Notes: a model not told the origin generated them from the sequence alone. A stretch of DNA of 64,000 nt from Sipunculus nudus (GCA_026874595.1 CM049322.1:2713900-2777899), one strand, 5' to 3'; shown: positions 38,301-49,364, numbered from the stretch's first letter. Made by a program: numbers and translations.

Positions 38301-39657
38301 GAGATTTGATAACAGGCCAATATTTCGTCTGTATATCTTATAATATTTCTGCAGACTGCCAACTTTTTCAGAATTGGTAACAGGCTAAGAGTTGAGCCTG
38401 CAGATTCTGCAGCTATTTATAGTTTTGGTAGTCTGCCAACTGTATCAGATTAAGCAACAGGCCATAGTTCAGTTAAAGGTGCAGCCATACCGTGTACATT
38501 AGTAACTGTTGACTTGGAGATCAACTGCCTTGGACAGCCCAGAGAAATTAACTTAAGCAAACTTTTTGATGCATTGACCTAAAGGGTTGCATATCAATAC
38601 ATCTTTGATAGCTTTCTCCTAAACAAGACTATGGTTGCCCCCTACAATGATTATTTTGCAAAGTATATCTCCCTGCTTTCTTCTAAGCAAGGATTTTATA
38701 CATTAGCCTGTAGTTGTGCATATCAACACATGTTGGATAGCTCCATTGTAAACGCGAATGGTCGCGCAACCTACAATGAATTATGCGCAGTGTATGTTCC
38801 TGCTTATTTCTCAGAGGTGATATGACGCAAGCCTGATAATGTGCATGTCCGTACATCTCGGAGAGTTCTGCTGTATGCAGGACTGAGGGCGCCACTTACA
38901 GTTGTAGAAATATGGCCACTAAGCTTAAGAGCGGGTTAAAGTATCTGCCGTAAATTTTCATGTCCATTCATTTTGATGGCTTTCTCATATACAAGATTCA
39001 TGGCACCACCTGAAAACATATGTTATGTCTGCCGTTCCGTCTTAACTTTTCGTGGAGGTTTTGTACACAAGACATATGACGTCACCAAGTATGATATTTG
39101 TGCAGTGTATCTGCATGCTCATTTCATAGCATTTATTTGATATATCAGCCTACACATACCTTATAGCTTTGTCATGTACAATCTGGTGTCGCATGGCCAT
39201 CCATGCCGGTGACACGAATGATCGATAGGGTGCTTGTCCTCAGGTTCACGTTTTCCCTTCTTTCCTTTACATATACATGTAACACGTACTTGAAACGTAA
39301 TTACGCATGTTATAAAGGAAACATTTTTGTATATCAAGTTTCGCAGGTTTTTATTAGGCCCGTCGGCCTTTTTTTTCGATTTTAGCTCATAAGGTGAAGA
39401 CTGTCGTCCGGTGTCTGTTCTGATAAATAAATCATCTAATGACTTATTTATTTGAATAAACTTAATATTTTTTTGTCATTGTTTTTCGAAACCTCTACTT
39501 GTTTTGTATAAGCCGGTCATAGTTTGCAGGTCACAAATGTTCAAACATTAGTTTTCCATTGATTACATGTCAGACGTTCACATAAACAACCTTCGTTATA
39601 CTTACCAGTCCGTTCTTCGACTTCGACCGTTTTCTGTCTTTTCTCTGGGGACGACAT
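27442..39657 (-). CDS. CARD-NACHT-LRR-like receptor (NLR-type STAND NTPase), 5 coding exons, 834 aa
   Basis: Join on the minus strand: 39657-39606, 37066-36933, 35291-35153, 33531-33299, 29388-27442 (2505 nt). All four introns have GT-AG ends and compatible phases (1, 0, 1, 0), and no internal stop occurs. Residues 21-108 look like a CARD: amphipathic helices around FIDKNRVWLIQ, then ALLDQLWRRS and FIKCLENH. Residues 109-186 form a pre-NACHT segment with the sequence ELYVEL and SYTEIF. The NACHT module has Walker A GEPGVGKST (200-208), Walker B LFLLDGYDE (286-294), sensor ITSR (319-322), and the NLR-type helix FLHKTIQEW (496-504). Residues 705-834 contain about four degenerate leucine-rich repeats. 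In this family, LRR or other C-terminal regions hold the NTPase off and the CARD recruits signalling partners, so a cytosolic immune or cell-death sensor is inferred. The ligand is unknown. All residues needed for nucleotide binding are present, so the gene looks functional. Confidence 0.87.
29838..30490 (+). pseudogene. LINE reverse-transcriptase fragment (intron 4, antisense to host gene)
   Basis: Translation in a broken frame gives VKLSQFADDTKCF followed by SGLKVTMDKTEAKW, the YADDT-box region of a non-LTR reverse transcriptase. Further degenerate matches run to the region after the connection domain (FTRKNSTPKIKY). Several stops interrupt it. Both ends are missing, so it is a dead fragment. 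Confidence 0.7.
30720..31224 (+). repeat. older family C modules in intron 4
   Basis: Two diverged modules precede the young arm. Each has a stretch like GTAACAGAGACCTTC, a GCCCTGTTAACGGACG-type segment, or the related CTATAAATAGAG / GGTGTCGCTACCATCTGCAG stretch. A further degenerate copy is near 36650-36845 in intron 1-2 territory (GATTTGTGCCTCGTTAACTG, then CACCTGAGCTGA). Confidence 0.55.
31225..31577 (+). repeat. family C repeat, one arm of a 353-bp inverted pair (intron 4)
   Basis: This arm matches 35488-35840 in reverse orientation over its whole length with about 11 differences by eye. It carries the GTTAACGGACATACAGACAG and TTAGCTCAGCTGAA signatures of the dispersed family. The element lies antisense to its partner inside the same transcription unit. 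Confidence 0.88.
31805..32240. repeat. degenerate GATGATGTTGATG / GGAAGCAGACA tandem array (intron 4)
   Basis: Loose units of roughly 36 bp contain CAGGAAGCAGACA and GTGATGATGTT. Within it, a segment of about 62 bp (31987-32047) is repeated almost exactly at 32049-32110 and includes TGGTTATGATGATGTGTGTA. Confidence 0.6.
32655..32727 (-). mobile_element. tRNA-derived SINE head (intron 4)
   Basis: The minus strand has a Pol III A box (TGGCCTAGTGGTTTAGGC, 32720-32703) and B box (GGTTCGAAACC, 32677-32667) at tRNA-like spacing. Anticodon and acceptor stems do not pair properly, so this is a SINE head and not a tRNA gene. The SINE body probably continues to lower coordinates, but I cannot define its end. 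Confidence 0.6.
33299..33531 (-). CDS. CARD-NACHT gene, exon 4 (pre-NACHT segment)
   Basis: This 233-nt exon has a TAACGACAG acceptor and a GTAAGG donor, and encodes residues 109-186. I do not recognise a named domain. The segment is Trp/Tyr-rich (LWCWYDKH) and ends in ELYVEL ... SYTEIFSE, which resembles the stretch that directly precedes the P-loop in other invertebrate NACHT proteins. A linker or fourth structural module is the likely role. Confidence 0.8.
34580..34660 (+). repeat. short inverted repeat, arm 1 (intron 3)
   Basis: This arm includes CTCACTTCAGCTAGTATGCA and TAATGAAGCACAGATTCAGC. It pairs in reverse orientation with 35398-35479 at roughly 90% identity by eye. The two arms flank exon 3. 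Confidence 0.75.
35153..35291 (-). CDS. CARD-NACHT gene, exon 3 (second half of CARD)
   Basis: This 139-nt exon has a TAATTGCAG acceptor and a GTAAGA donor. It encodes residues 63-108 plus one base. ALLDQLWRRS and FIKCLENH match the later CARD helices. Alone it is not a multiple of three, so skipping it alone would shift the frame. Skipping it with exon 4 (372 nt) would not. Confidence 0.82.
35398..35479 (-). repeat. short inverted repeat, arm 2 (intron 2)
   Basis: This is the reverse complement of 34580-34660. It sits 8 bp from the larger family C arm at 35488, so intron 2 carries two adjacent segments, each with an inverted partner across exon 3. Confidence 0.75.
35488..35840 (-). repeat. 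family C repeat, second arm of the inverted pair (intron 2)
   Basis: This is the reverse complement of 31225-31577 at about 97% identity by eye. Together the arms bracket exons 3 and 4 of the CARD-NACHT gene, with about 3.9 kb between them. Its high identity suggests recent transposition or gene conversion. Confidence 0.88.
36150..36340. mobile_element. CpG-rich short palindromic element (in the CARD-NACHT gene, intron 2)
   Basis: Dense in CATGCGGG, CGCGCGGG and CCCGCACGTATGGAAAGG blocks in both orientations. It ends ATGGAAAGGCACCCTTA, nearly the same as the end of the element at 50745-50948. No target duplication is defined. Confidence 0.45.
36933..37066 (-). CDS. CARD-NACHT gene, exon 2 (first half of CARD)
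   Basis: This 134-nt exon has a TTTTACAG acceptor and a GTAATG donor. It encodes residues 18-62, helices 1-3 of the CARD-like fold, including NRVWLIQ and LILDQLV. It ends in phase 0 after Lys62, in the middle of the CARD. Confidence 0.82.
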
Positions 39658-39674
39658 TTTTGCAAAGAGAATGT
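39606..39674 (-). CDS. CARD-NACHT gene, exon with start codon
   Basis: Start codon at 39657. The coding part encodes 17 residues (MSSPEKRQKTVEVEERT) plus one base, and ends at a GTAAG donor (39605-39601). A TTATTTCAG acceptor just before 39674 suggests that a separate non-coding 5' exon lies upstream, so the promoter is not located. The N-terminus is charged, with no signal peptide, which fits a cytosolic protein. Confidence 0.72.
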
Positions 39675-40071
39675 CTGAAATAACAAATTTAAAGCACGAA
39701 TTATTATTTTAAAGCAGGGTGACCATTAATCACCCGTAAAGTTAGCTTGGTATTTTTTTAGTATTAAAAGACATGACTATGGTAGGCTAAGTTATGGGCT
39801 TATTCAAAATCCACATTTATACAAATCACACACAGAAAAATGGATAAACTAAAAAAAAAAAACAAGAAAAATACTGCTTAAATCCAAGAAGCTTATTACT
39901 ACAATAGATTGACAAGGAATTTTAGCTGCTACCAACCCCCATATGGCCATTTCAATATTAGTCTAAGTGATTTCCGGTCTATGGCTCGTGCAATGTAGAC
40001 GTGCTTTCTGTAACTCCAATAGAACTGCGAAGATTATTCGAAATTACCGACAGCTTGTGTACTAATAACTC

Positions 40072-40880
40072 TTGAATATTAAAGAAATAATGCCACCAAA
40101 TAATCCCAAGCAGGCAAAGCATACAATAGAAGCCTACACACTCAGAAAACACAGCCAAGCTTCGATGGAACATAGCAATACGAGTGCTACGGAGAGTCAT
40201 TGCGAGGAAGCCTCGCATGAAGGAGTGGAACATAAAAAATATGAATACATAATGAGTGCTATAAAGGGGCTACAAACACAGATAAATGAAACCTGTACCT
40301 CTATCATTATGAAGATTACTAACAAGTTTGATAAAACAAAAAAGAGACTAGTTTTAATAACGCACATATAGAAATGAAGGAATTAAAAAACAGAGAAAAA
40401 AAAAGATTACACGAGCTGATACAGAATGAAAGACAAACACGAGAAAGGTTAGAGAGCAGATTAGATGAAATGGAACTTGATATGTTGCAAATACAGTGGT
40501 CTAACAGAGTGTTTAACATTAGAGTCAGTGGTATCAGATGAGACAGAAATGAAAATGTTCGAGAAAAATTGGTAACGTTTATACAGGAAAACAACTTGAT
40601 GACAGGGTTAAACAGACCTGAGATAGACCAAACTAGTGAATACACACACAGAACGGGAAAAAACGGGCGGACCAACCCAGAAAAATAATAACACGGCTTT
40701 TCGACAGAGAGATCAGAAACCAACTGGTTGTAAAGGGAAAACGTAGAGGGGAAATGGGAGGAAGGTGATCCAAAAGAAGAAAGAAAGCTCTGCCACGAAT
40801 GCGAGAGGAACATTCGGTTGGACGTGAAGTCAGGTTCTTCTTCGGTCACCTAATTGTCGAGGGACAGGTTGTGCAAATTA
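40072..40880 (+). pseudogene. L1/Tx1-type LINE ORF1 relic
   Basis: The reading frame is broken by a frameshift near 40370 and a stop near 40540. It encodes a coiled-coil-like stretch (KELKNREKKRLHEL) and then the start of an RRM-like domain (NRVFNIRVSGI, then NVREKLVTFI). This order is typical of L1-clade ORF1 proteins. It lies head-to-head with the CARD-NACHT gene, about 0.4 kb upstream of its start codon exon. Confidence 0.65.
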
Positions 40881-41054
40881 ACTGACCGCTATTGTACTGC
40901 ATAAATAAAAGGACTGTTGAATGTTAATGGGGACCTTACGAATGTTTTGATATGCTAATTTAAGGCATCAAAAATACAAGAAGCTTTTTGGGTGAGCAGT
41001 CAAATGTTGAAACCTGTGGTTTTCTCAGTCTGGGTGTTGAGTCTCATCGGCCTC

Positions 41055-41386
41055 TAGTCTCTCTAACATACGCCAGGTGCCGCTACCGCATGCCTAAGGA
41101 AACCCCCCTAGTATCTGGACGTGAATACAGAATGGATGTCACCTTTGCACAGACCCGGCAGACCACAATAAAGATAAGTGAAAAACAGTGTTGTTTGTGT
41201 GGCAAAAATAATCCTTTTTGCTGGTCTGTACAAGGACGACATCCATTCTGTTTTCACCTCCGGATGCTAGGGGGGTTTCATGCGCATGCCAAAAGTTTTT
41301 CAAGATTCAAGAAATCTTGAAAAAAGGCGTCCAATAACAGACGTCGTGGTAGAGGTAGCGGCACCTGACGTATGTTTGAGAGACTG
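41055..41386. mobile_element. MITE with long inverted ends and 9-bp target duplication
   Basis: The left end TAGTCTCTCTAACATACGCC matches the inverse of the right end, CAGTCTCTCAAACATACGTC. Matching continues inward through CAGGTGCCGCTACC, AAACCCCCCTAG and AGAATGGATGTC, with about 50 extra bases in the right arm. ATCGGCCTC is duplicated on both sides (41046-41054 and 41387-41395). A 9-bp duplication with long inverted ends fits a Mutator-like (MULE) or Merlin-like MITE. No coding sequence. Confidence 0.8.
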
Positions 41387-41399
41387 ATCGGCCTCTTAA

Positions 41400-43975
41400 A
41401 GTAGGCCTGACTTGTCATTTAAGTTCTGTCTCAGGAAACGCTGTTTTTTTTTTAATTTCTTTTACTGAAGGAATCAAAATAAAGAATTAATATAGGTCTA
41501 CTAAAATAACATATTCCTTCAGATATATAAGTTATATTGAATACGGCAATAAGACTGGTTTTATATGTAGACTTACCACCAAAAAAGTGGGCATTAGAAT
41601 GAATAGTGGCGACACCAAACTAGTAATAAATGAACTATGAGAAATCGGGACTTTCAGGTGTGTTCGCTCTTACGAGCCTACTAGTCCCATGGGACGACTA
41701 TGAGGGAATGTACAAAAAGTAGAGACCAAAGCGGGCATGAGAGACATAAATTTATTTTAACTGATTATAGCCTGACGGAAACATGGCAATTACACGGCAT
41801 GCCCGGCATCACTGAGGTCAGCAACTACCCTAGTGCAGTAGGTACTAACAAATAATGAAGTTGCACAAGTAGTGAAATAACTACATGTATGAGCAGAACA
41901 TATGAAGGTAAATAAACTGTGGCCAAAACATTACCACTTTTATGTTTCAGTCAATATTTAGTTATGATAATTATGATATAGATGACGGCGGTCAATCTCT
42001 GGACCCTGTCGTTCTGTGCCTGATCTGTTTGACGGAGGGCGATGGGGTCCACAGATGGACTAAGATGACGGAATCCCAGACTTTTAACTTATGATTCTTC
42101 TACCTTTATAATTGTATGATGATGGAAACTGTAGACACTTTTCTGATCGGTGAATGACGTGTCTATTAATGCCTGGATGCAAGTTGAAATGTATTTTATA
42201 ACTGATTGCTACAGCTAATAATCTTAGATATGTGCATATGTGTGTATACATAACAATAAGTATATCAGTACGAGGAGTATATATAGGAATACGTTGGTTC
42301 TGTCTGTATTTTCACAAGACACTGCAGCTCTTTATATATTCCCTCGAATGGCATTAAATCAGCTTGAAAGGGTTGCTGAAAAATTGTTATTTTGGTATTT
42401 TCTTAGACAATACTTTATAAGGATTGGGAGGTACTGGAGGGTAGCAGAGCCTCTCTGTATTGAGAGCGCTGTTATTTATTTGTAGATTTTGTGAGTAAAT
42501 TAATACATATTATGAATCTTAATTTATTTGACTTTCAATTTCTTTAATTTAAGCCACAAATGTTGATAAGCATTAGGAAACAGGCATACATTTATATTAC
42601 ATGGAGACTGTAATTCTACCTTAGCCTATGGAACATATATGTGTTGTATGGGATATTATAGGCATGTTTGAAGTGGTATAGGCAAATACAGGGCTGGTAA
42701 GATTTAATTTACATAACTGGGATTGTTAAATTACTGTTAAAAATCATAAAAACCATAATTTTTTTTCAAAGTTACTTCAACAGTTGTGATAGAATTATAC
42801 TGTATTATGGATTATATTATATTATAAAATGGCCAACATCAGCTCAGTGACAAATGTGTCATAAAAATCTGAAGTTGTTTGTTGTAAGCCGTGCAATACC
42901 ACAGTCTATAGTACATATTTTAAAATTAACACTGCCTTTCAATTTGATTTTGCAGCCAGTTTCCTGTAAAGGTCGTTTCAAACATTCCAGCTGTATTATT
43001 TAGTAGATACACTGATCTGGTACTCTGTTAATTCTAATGCTGCACTGATGACAAGCATTTCCAATACAATACATATACACTGCATTTAATACATGGGTAT
43101 AATTTATCGAAGATATATGGTGAATTATTTCATTAAACCTAATTGATAGTATAACGACTGAGCAGTGGTGCGTTAACAAGTCATGTTGTAGGAGGTTAAC
43201 ATTCCACACATACTTTGGTAAACAAAAATTAAAAAGGAAAGACTGACAGTTGAATCGAACATTTTATTTTACAGGATTTTATTATTTCCATTCAGTATTG
43301 TTTGATGATGGAACATGAAATGTAAGTATGCAAGCATATATTAGGGTATATTAGGCACATGATCAGCCTGTATTAACCAGTTGGATATCATGCTTTCTTA
43401 TGGTCATAACTCAATAACAAAACCTTTCTCTCTAGTTCATTACATACTACTTGTTACTTTATAAAATACTTTTAAATACGGTTATGTAATCTGTATTATT
43501 ATATTTGCATTTGTGTAAATATGCACATGTATATTGAATACACATGTTAGGTATAACATGTTATTTAGGGGTGCATATGAAGGTATGTAGGTGAGCATAT
43601 CAACTTTGGCCCAATCGGAGGAAGTTTGATTGAAAGGGCAGATAGTATAAAGCACATTATCATGAACCTTAGATCGGGTGAAAATGCTTCATTATATATA
43701 TGTTTTGATATGAAAAGATTGATTCTCAAAAACACGCATCTACATTAAATAGATGCACTGATAACATGGAGCAGGTATCCAAGGTGACATGCTACATCTT
43801 TGATATAAATAGGATCTTTATGATCCAAGTAATCTTCCTGTTGTTTATTTCTTGGACAGAAGTGGAAAACAGGAAGATTACATTCATTTTCTTAGTTTTT
43901 AAGCTGATAGGGGTATATTTGTAATTTAATAGTAAAGTAACTACTGTTTCATATTAAAGATATTGTGACTCTCAG
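41400..43975. other. unassigned interval between LINE ORF1 and ORF2 relics
   Basis: No frame with a family signature and no repeat seen elsewhere in the window. If the two LINE relics came from one insertion, this would be inserted or untranslated DNA. They could also be separate elements. Confidence 0.4.
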
Positions 43976-43984
43976 ATAAGATTA

Positions 43985-46900
43985 ATTGTTATAGGAAGTA
44001 CAGAGATTGACTTTCAGGATAATTAGCTTCAATGTTAGAGGACTTGGTAACCAACAGAAAAAAAAGAACAGTATTTAGATGGGCTAAAGTGAATAACTCT
44101 GTACTATTTTTATAAGAAACACATAGCAATAAAAAACAAAGAGCCTGTGGCAAAACGAATGGAATGGCAAAGCATATTTTAGTTATGAGAATTCAGAAAA
44201 GAAATTTAGAAATAGAAGATTAAGAGGTACTCCATACATCAGTAGATGGTAGAATACTAATATTAAAAGCTAAAATAAAACAAGTTGAATATAAATTAAT
44301 AAATATATATGCGCCAAACATAATCTCAGAACAAAAATCATTTTATGAAAGACAATTTAACTTGGTTAAAAAATTAGATGTTTCAGGATCTAAAGGAAAA
44401 GGATATTGGAAACTTAACTCAGAGTTATTAGACGAGCAATACTATGTTGCAGGTATACTTAAGTCGAAAATTGAATGGGATAAAGAAGTTAAAGAATTGT
44501 CACATGAAAGATTAAAATGGGAATTAATGAAGTATACAATAAGGCAGTATTCTATATATTATAGTAAATAAAGAGCAAGGGCCAAAGTTAAAAGACATAC
44601 CTAAACTCAAAACTGAAAGGATTTTATGAAATTTTAGATAATTCAGATGCTGATATAAGATAAAAAGTTAACCAAGAAATAGACCAAGTTATATCACAGT
44701 TGGAAGAAATTGACAATTCAAAAACAGAGGGATGTATCTTGCTTTCAAAAATACAGTGGTTTGAAAAAAAGTGAAAAGAGCTCGATATATTTCTTAAATT
44801 TAGAAAAATATAATAATCAACAGAAATGCATTAGTAAACTTTGGTCTACTGACGGAGAAATGGTCACAAATCCTTAAAGGTTATTAAACATGCAAAAGGA
44901 ATACTATAAAAGATTATACAGTTCACATTCTTAGATATCAGATGAAACATAACACATTATTTAAAAGAGATTAAACTGAATACATCATCCCAACAAGAAT
45001 AAGATATACTTGATGAAACAATTAAAGTTGATGAATGTAATAATACCCTTGAAACCTTTGCTATGAATAAAAGAACAGGCAATAATGTTATAACTGCTGA
45101 ATTTTATTTAAAACAATTGGTCACAATTCAGGGCATAAATGGTAGCTTCATTTAATACGTCCTTTAAAGAAGGCGAGTTAACTAGTTCACAAAACATGCT
45201 TTTATAACTTTATCGAAAAAAAAGAAAGATAAAACATTATTAAAAAACTGGAGACCATTGTACCTGTTTAAAGTAGATTATAAAATATTATCAAAAACTC
45301 TCTCACTTAGATTGTAGAAAGCTATGACAAATATCATAAAAGGAAACCAGACTGGTTACATCCAGGGAAAATATATAGGAGAAAACATTAGATCTTTTTA
45401 GATATATTAACAAGTGCCAAACAAAAGTTCCAGGTATATTAATAGGAATTGATTTTGAGAAATCTTTAGATTCATTATAGTGGAATTTTATGTTTTCTGT
45501 CCTTAACAAATTTAATCTTCCTTCTTCCTTAATTAAATGGGTAAAAATCTTATATAAAAATATTGAATGTTGCACACTAAAAAACGACAATATCACAGGT
45601 TATATTAAAGTACTAAAAGGAGTGCGACAGGGAGGTCCACTTTCACCATATTTATTTATATAAGCTTTGGAAATAATGCCGGAAAAAAATTGACTAAATG
45701 AAAAGATAAAAGGAATTAAAGTTTGCAAAGAAAATATAAAACTTTTACAATACGCAGATGACACAGTTGGGGAAACTTAGGATGTGAATTCAGCAAAACA
45801 ATATTTGAAGATGATGCAAGATTTTGGAACATATAGTGAGCTACAAATGAATAAAGATAAGCGTAAAGAGATGTGGGCAGGGAGTAACAGAGATAACAAA
45901 AGAAACCCCTTGGGATTTTTGTGGCCTAATAGCAATGTGAAGTTTTTAGGAATTTGTATTTCATTCGATAAAAAGGCAGTAGATGAACTTAAGTGTTACT
46001 CTAAATTAAAGGAGGCACAAAATACACTTTATACTTGGAAAGGAAGAAATTTGAAAGGAAAAATTCAGATTATAAAAACTATTATTATCTCTAAGTTCCA
46101 GTATTATATATTTAAGAAAAAAAAACTTAATAAGTTAATATTTTCATTCATTTGGAGTGAGGAAAAGAGAAAATTAAAATATCAAGATTAATGCAGGATT
46201 TAGAGAAAGGAATGCTCAATGTCCCACATATTGAATCCATTATATTAACTTATAATATATCATGGATTAAAAGATACAATAAGATAATCAAATCTGGAAA
46301 GCATTTTGTAATTATCATTTGGAAACAGTATGTCCAAATATAGAAATTTTATTTAATAGTAATATGGATCTAAATAAAATAAACATATTAAAAATAACTA
46401 GTTTTTATAAAGAAATACTGAGAAGTTATGTAATCTAGCGCACAAAGTATTTAGAGTGGTCCCTGTAAGACAGCAGATAATATGGAATAATACATGTTAA
46501 AATTATCTGCAGAACCTCTCTATTGGGAAAGTTTTAAAGAAGCAGGCATTATCACAGGATCAGACTTATTTCTAAATCATTCTATTGTACCTTTGAAAAA
46601 TTGGAAAAAAGGGTATACCAAGAGTAGATTTCCTGAAGAGGTATGCTCTGGTGTCCGTGATTAGAAAAGAAAGCGTAGGCAGGCAGGTTGACTCTGAAAA
46701 TCCTCTAGACTTTTTTTATTTACACAGATATATTTGTACAATAAAAAGAGATCCCCAATAGGATAATATATTCTACTTTTAAAAACATGTTGTTAGAAAA
46801 AGGGCCCTTTGTTCCAAATATTGTCCAGACTGTGATATTCGTTTAGAAAGAATATATTCCTGTAAAAAAAACTATATGTATGTCAGGTCACGAGCATTTC

Positions 46901-47440
46901 AATATAAATTCCTGAACAATTGTCTGGTCAATAATTATTGGTTATGCAAATGGAAAATTTAAGAATCAGTTCGATGTACATTTTGCGATAAGGAACCGGA
47001 GACTTTAATCCATTTTATTTTGGGACTGTGATCTAGTGGCTGTTCTCTGCTCAGGGTTAGAAGTATGGTGTAGGAAACAGAAGATCATATTTGACAAATG
47101 TTTATCAGTAATATTGTTTGGTGATTTTAATGCTTCAGTGTGTAGTAATTTAATGATGTTGCTGGCTAAACAATTTATAAATAACTGTAGAAATAACAAA
47201 GAATATCCAACTTTACAAAAGTTACAATGTTTAATTTGGAGATATGTAAAAGTTGAATATATTATTGCACAAAAAAAAACAAATAAAGTAGATAATTTTA
47301 TAAATAAATGGCATTCATATATTCAAGACAGAAATTTGTTAAATATATATACCATAGTCAGGACATGTGCATACATGTATAAACATACATGTATGTTTGT
47401 GTATGGGTATGTATATATAAGAGGAAAAAGCCATGGCTGG
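43985..47440 (+). pseudogene. L1/Tx1-type LINE ORF2 relic (endonuclease and reverse transcriptase)
   Basis: In several broken frames: endonuclease start ISFNVRGLG (44022), GKGYWKLNSELL (about 44396), RT motifs VDYKILSKTL, GNQTGYIQGKYIGENIR, GIDFEKSLDS, GVRQGGPLSPYLFI (45619-45660), the catalytic YADDT (45751-45765), FLGICISFDKK, and a C-terminal zinc-knuckle-like CTFCDKEPETLIHF (about 46977). Much of the endonuclease between INIYAPN and GKGYWKLN is deleted, and many stops are present. It is an inactive copy in which the order of domains is preserved. Confidence 0.85.
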
Positions 47441-48000
47441 TTGACATGATTGTTTTGTATTGATGAGTAAGAAATTGTTGTAAATAATATTTTGTGACCA
47501 AACCAAGCATTTCCTAATGTTAAAATTGAAGCATTGTGAACATAAGATGTATATTATTTACATGATCATCGGCTGGCTTTTTTGTAAATTGTTTACAGTT
47601 CAGTAGTTTACACATTTGTTCAATTGGATCTATTTTTTTCTAATTTATACATTATTAAATATATGTATTTGCTAATTTTATAAAATATACAGTTGAAATA
47701 TAACTAATGCCCCTAGTCCACAGATGCAAGGACTTGATGGTGGTGTGGTGCGGGGTGGGGGTGGAATGATCGGAGTTACATGGAATGTGGGATCAACTAC
47801 ACTTCTGCATATACATACAGGGCAAACAAAGCCTGATCTCCACTTCTGCTAATGTAGGAAAATAATGGACAAATGTTTGTAACAGATCTTCATTTTTTTT
47901 AACATAAGTCTATATTTCTATACATTTCCAATATTACATATATATCTGAATATAAATGTTGATTCATAATTCTAAATTGCATAAACATAAACCTCAATCT
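47440..48000 (+). repeat. repeat family D, collinear with 4225-4930
   Basis: Follows the LINE ORF2 directly and may be its 3' untranslated tail. Shared landmarks with the first copy are the GCCATGGCTGGTT start, CAGTAGTTTACACATTTG, GACTTGATGG before a G-rich run, and TGCATATACATACAGG. Confidence 0.6.
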
Positions 48001-48409
48001 TGACAGACATATACCACATCATGCATACAAATGTATGTCTATTTTTTACCACATAAATATATCCTTTAAATTTTCAAATAAATATCTAAAAAAATACTTG
48101 ATTCAGATTTCACAATTGTGCCTTTATTCATCCATAATTTGCTTCATAATTACTTAGTTTATGCATACTGATGGGTTTAATTATATTTTAATTTGTTAAA
48201 ATCATTTAAAAGATAACTGATTTCTATAAAAATGCTACATTAACACGACATGGCACCTTTAAATACTTTTTCATTGAAAGTGTTGTATATTTGTGTGGAA
48301 ACAGCATTACAATTAAGGAAATACAGTGCAAACAATATCAATTTCTGCATAACACTTGATAGGTAGGGTTGGCGGAGGGGGGGGGGGGGATATGAGAATA
48401 ACAGTACAC

Positions 48410-48501
48410 CTGTCACAGCAGGGGATCTCCCTCAGTGACTGTAACAGTTCAGGAACCCTTCCATAGCTGACTTCCAGTGACCAGGAGTAGGCTGCCTGCA
48501 T
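48410..48501 (-). CDS. orphan coding exon, product not recognised
   Basis: On the minus strand a strong acceptor (TTTCTTTTGTTCAG) is followed at once by ATG and 92 open bases ending at a CAG|GTGTAC donor. The peptide begins MQAAYSWSLEVSYGRVPELL and ends REIPCCD plus two bases. Its composition is protein-like and GC content is above its flanks. I do not recognise the family and found no partner exon with certainty. A possible non-coding first exon is at about 54627-54690. Other exons may lie outside the window, or this may be a remnant. Confidence 0.5.
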
Positions 48502-48589
48502 CTGAACAAAAGAAAGTGACAAGAAAAATATCAATAACTGGCCTTATTTTAAAGCTTTTATAGTCAAATATTAGATTTAAACAAATTAA

Positions 48590-49250
48590 ATACTTGTGTT
48601 TAAATGCTGTGAAAATTAAATCAACACTGCTCACAGGAAAAAAAATGTGCCATCGTCAAATTTCGGCAAAATGTAAAGGTACTAATTTTATTTTTACGCT
48701 AAAAACATTGAAAAATTTATAAAATTCAGAACAAATTTCGGGTATACAATTGAATCTTAATGAAACAAAGTTATATACTATGAAAAAAGTCTATACGTCG
48801 AAAATTTTCATGTTAAGTGAGTAAATATTTTTCCTGATTTTTAACTAAGTCCATTATGTTTGGGTCCATAACTTTAAGAAATTACACTTAACGGACTTAA
48901 ATTCTGGCACGTATATAGGAAATATATAAGGAAATACTTCTTGTAAATATTAAGAAAAACAGCTAAGTAGTTTTGATGTTAGGCAGTCCTGAAGTGTGAT
49001 AATAGGTTTTTAATGGAAATATGAGGTTTCTCCTTAAGTTTTCGAAAGAACAAAGTCGCAGTGACCCAGTTTTCGGTTTGGTAGGAGATCTTGGGGACAT
49101 CTAACAGTAAGCCGAATTTCGGATTCATAGGTCTGACTGTTTCAAAACGTGCCAGTCTAACGGATGGACAGACGAACAGATGGACGGACGGACGACGGAC
49201 AATGGACCACGACTACAGCACAGATAACTTATAGTCAGCTGAGCTAAAAA
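48590..49250 (+). repeat. dispersed repeat family A, copy 2
   Basis: It runs from GAAAATTAAATCAACACTGC through TTTGGGTCCATAACTTTAAG and GGGGACATCTAACAGTAAGC to the GGAC-rich end and ACTTATAGTCAGCTGAGCT. Same orientation as the copy at 6220-7530. Confidence 0.8.
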
Positions 49251-49362
49251 TGACTAATTTGAATGTCAAGAGAAATCTTGTGATGGAGTTGTATTGCATA
49301 AGGTACTTTAATTTCCAATGAGCATATGAGCATTTGTACATTTTTTGCAGTGTACCAATGAT

Positions 49363-49364
<2 letters not shown>

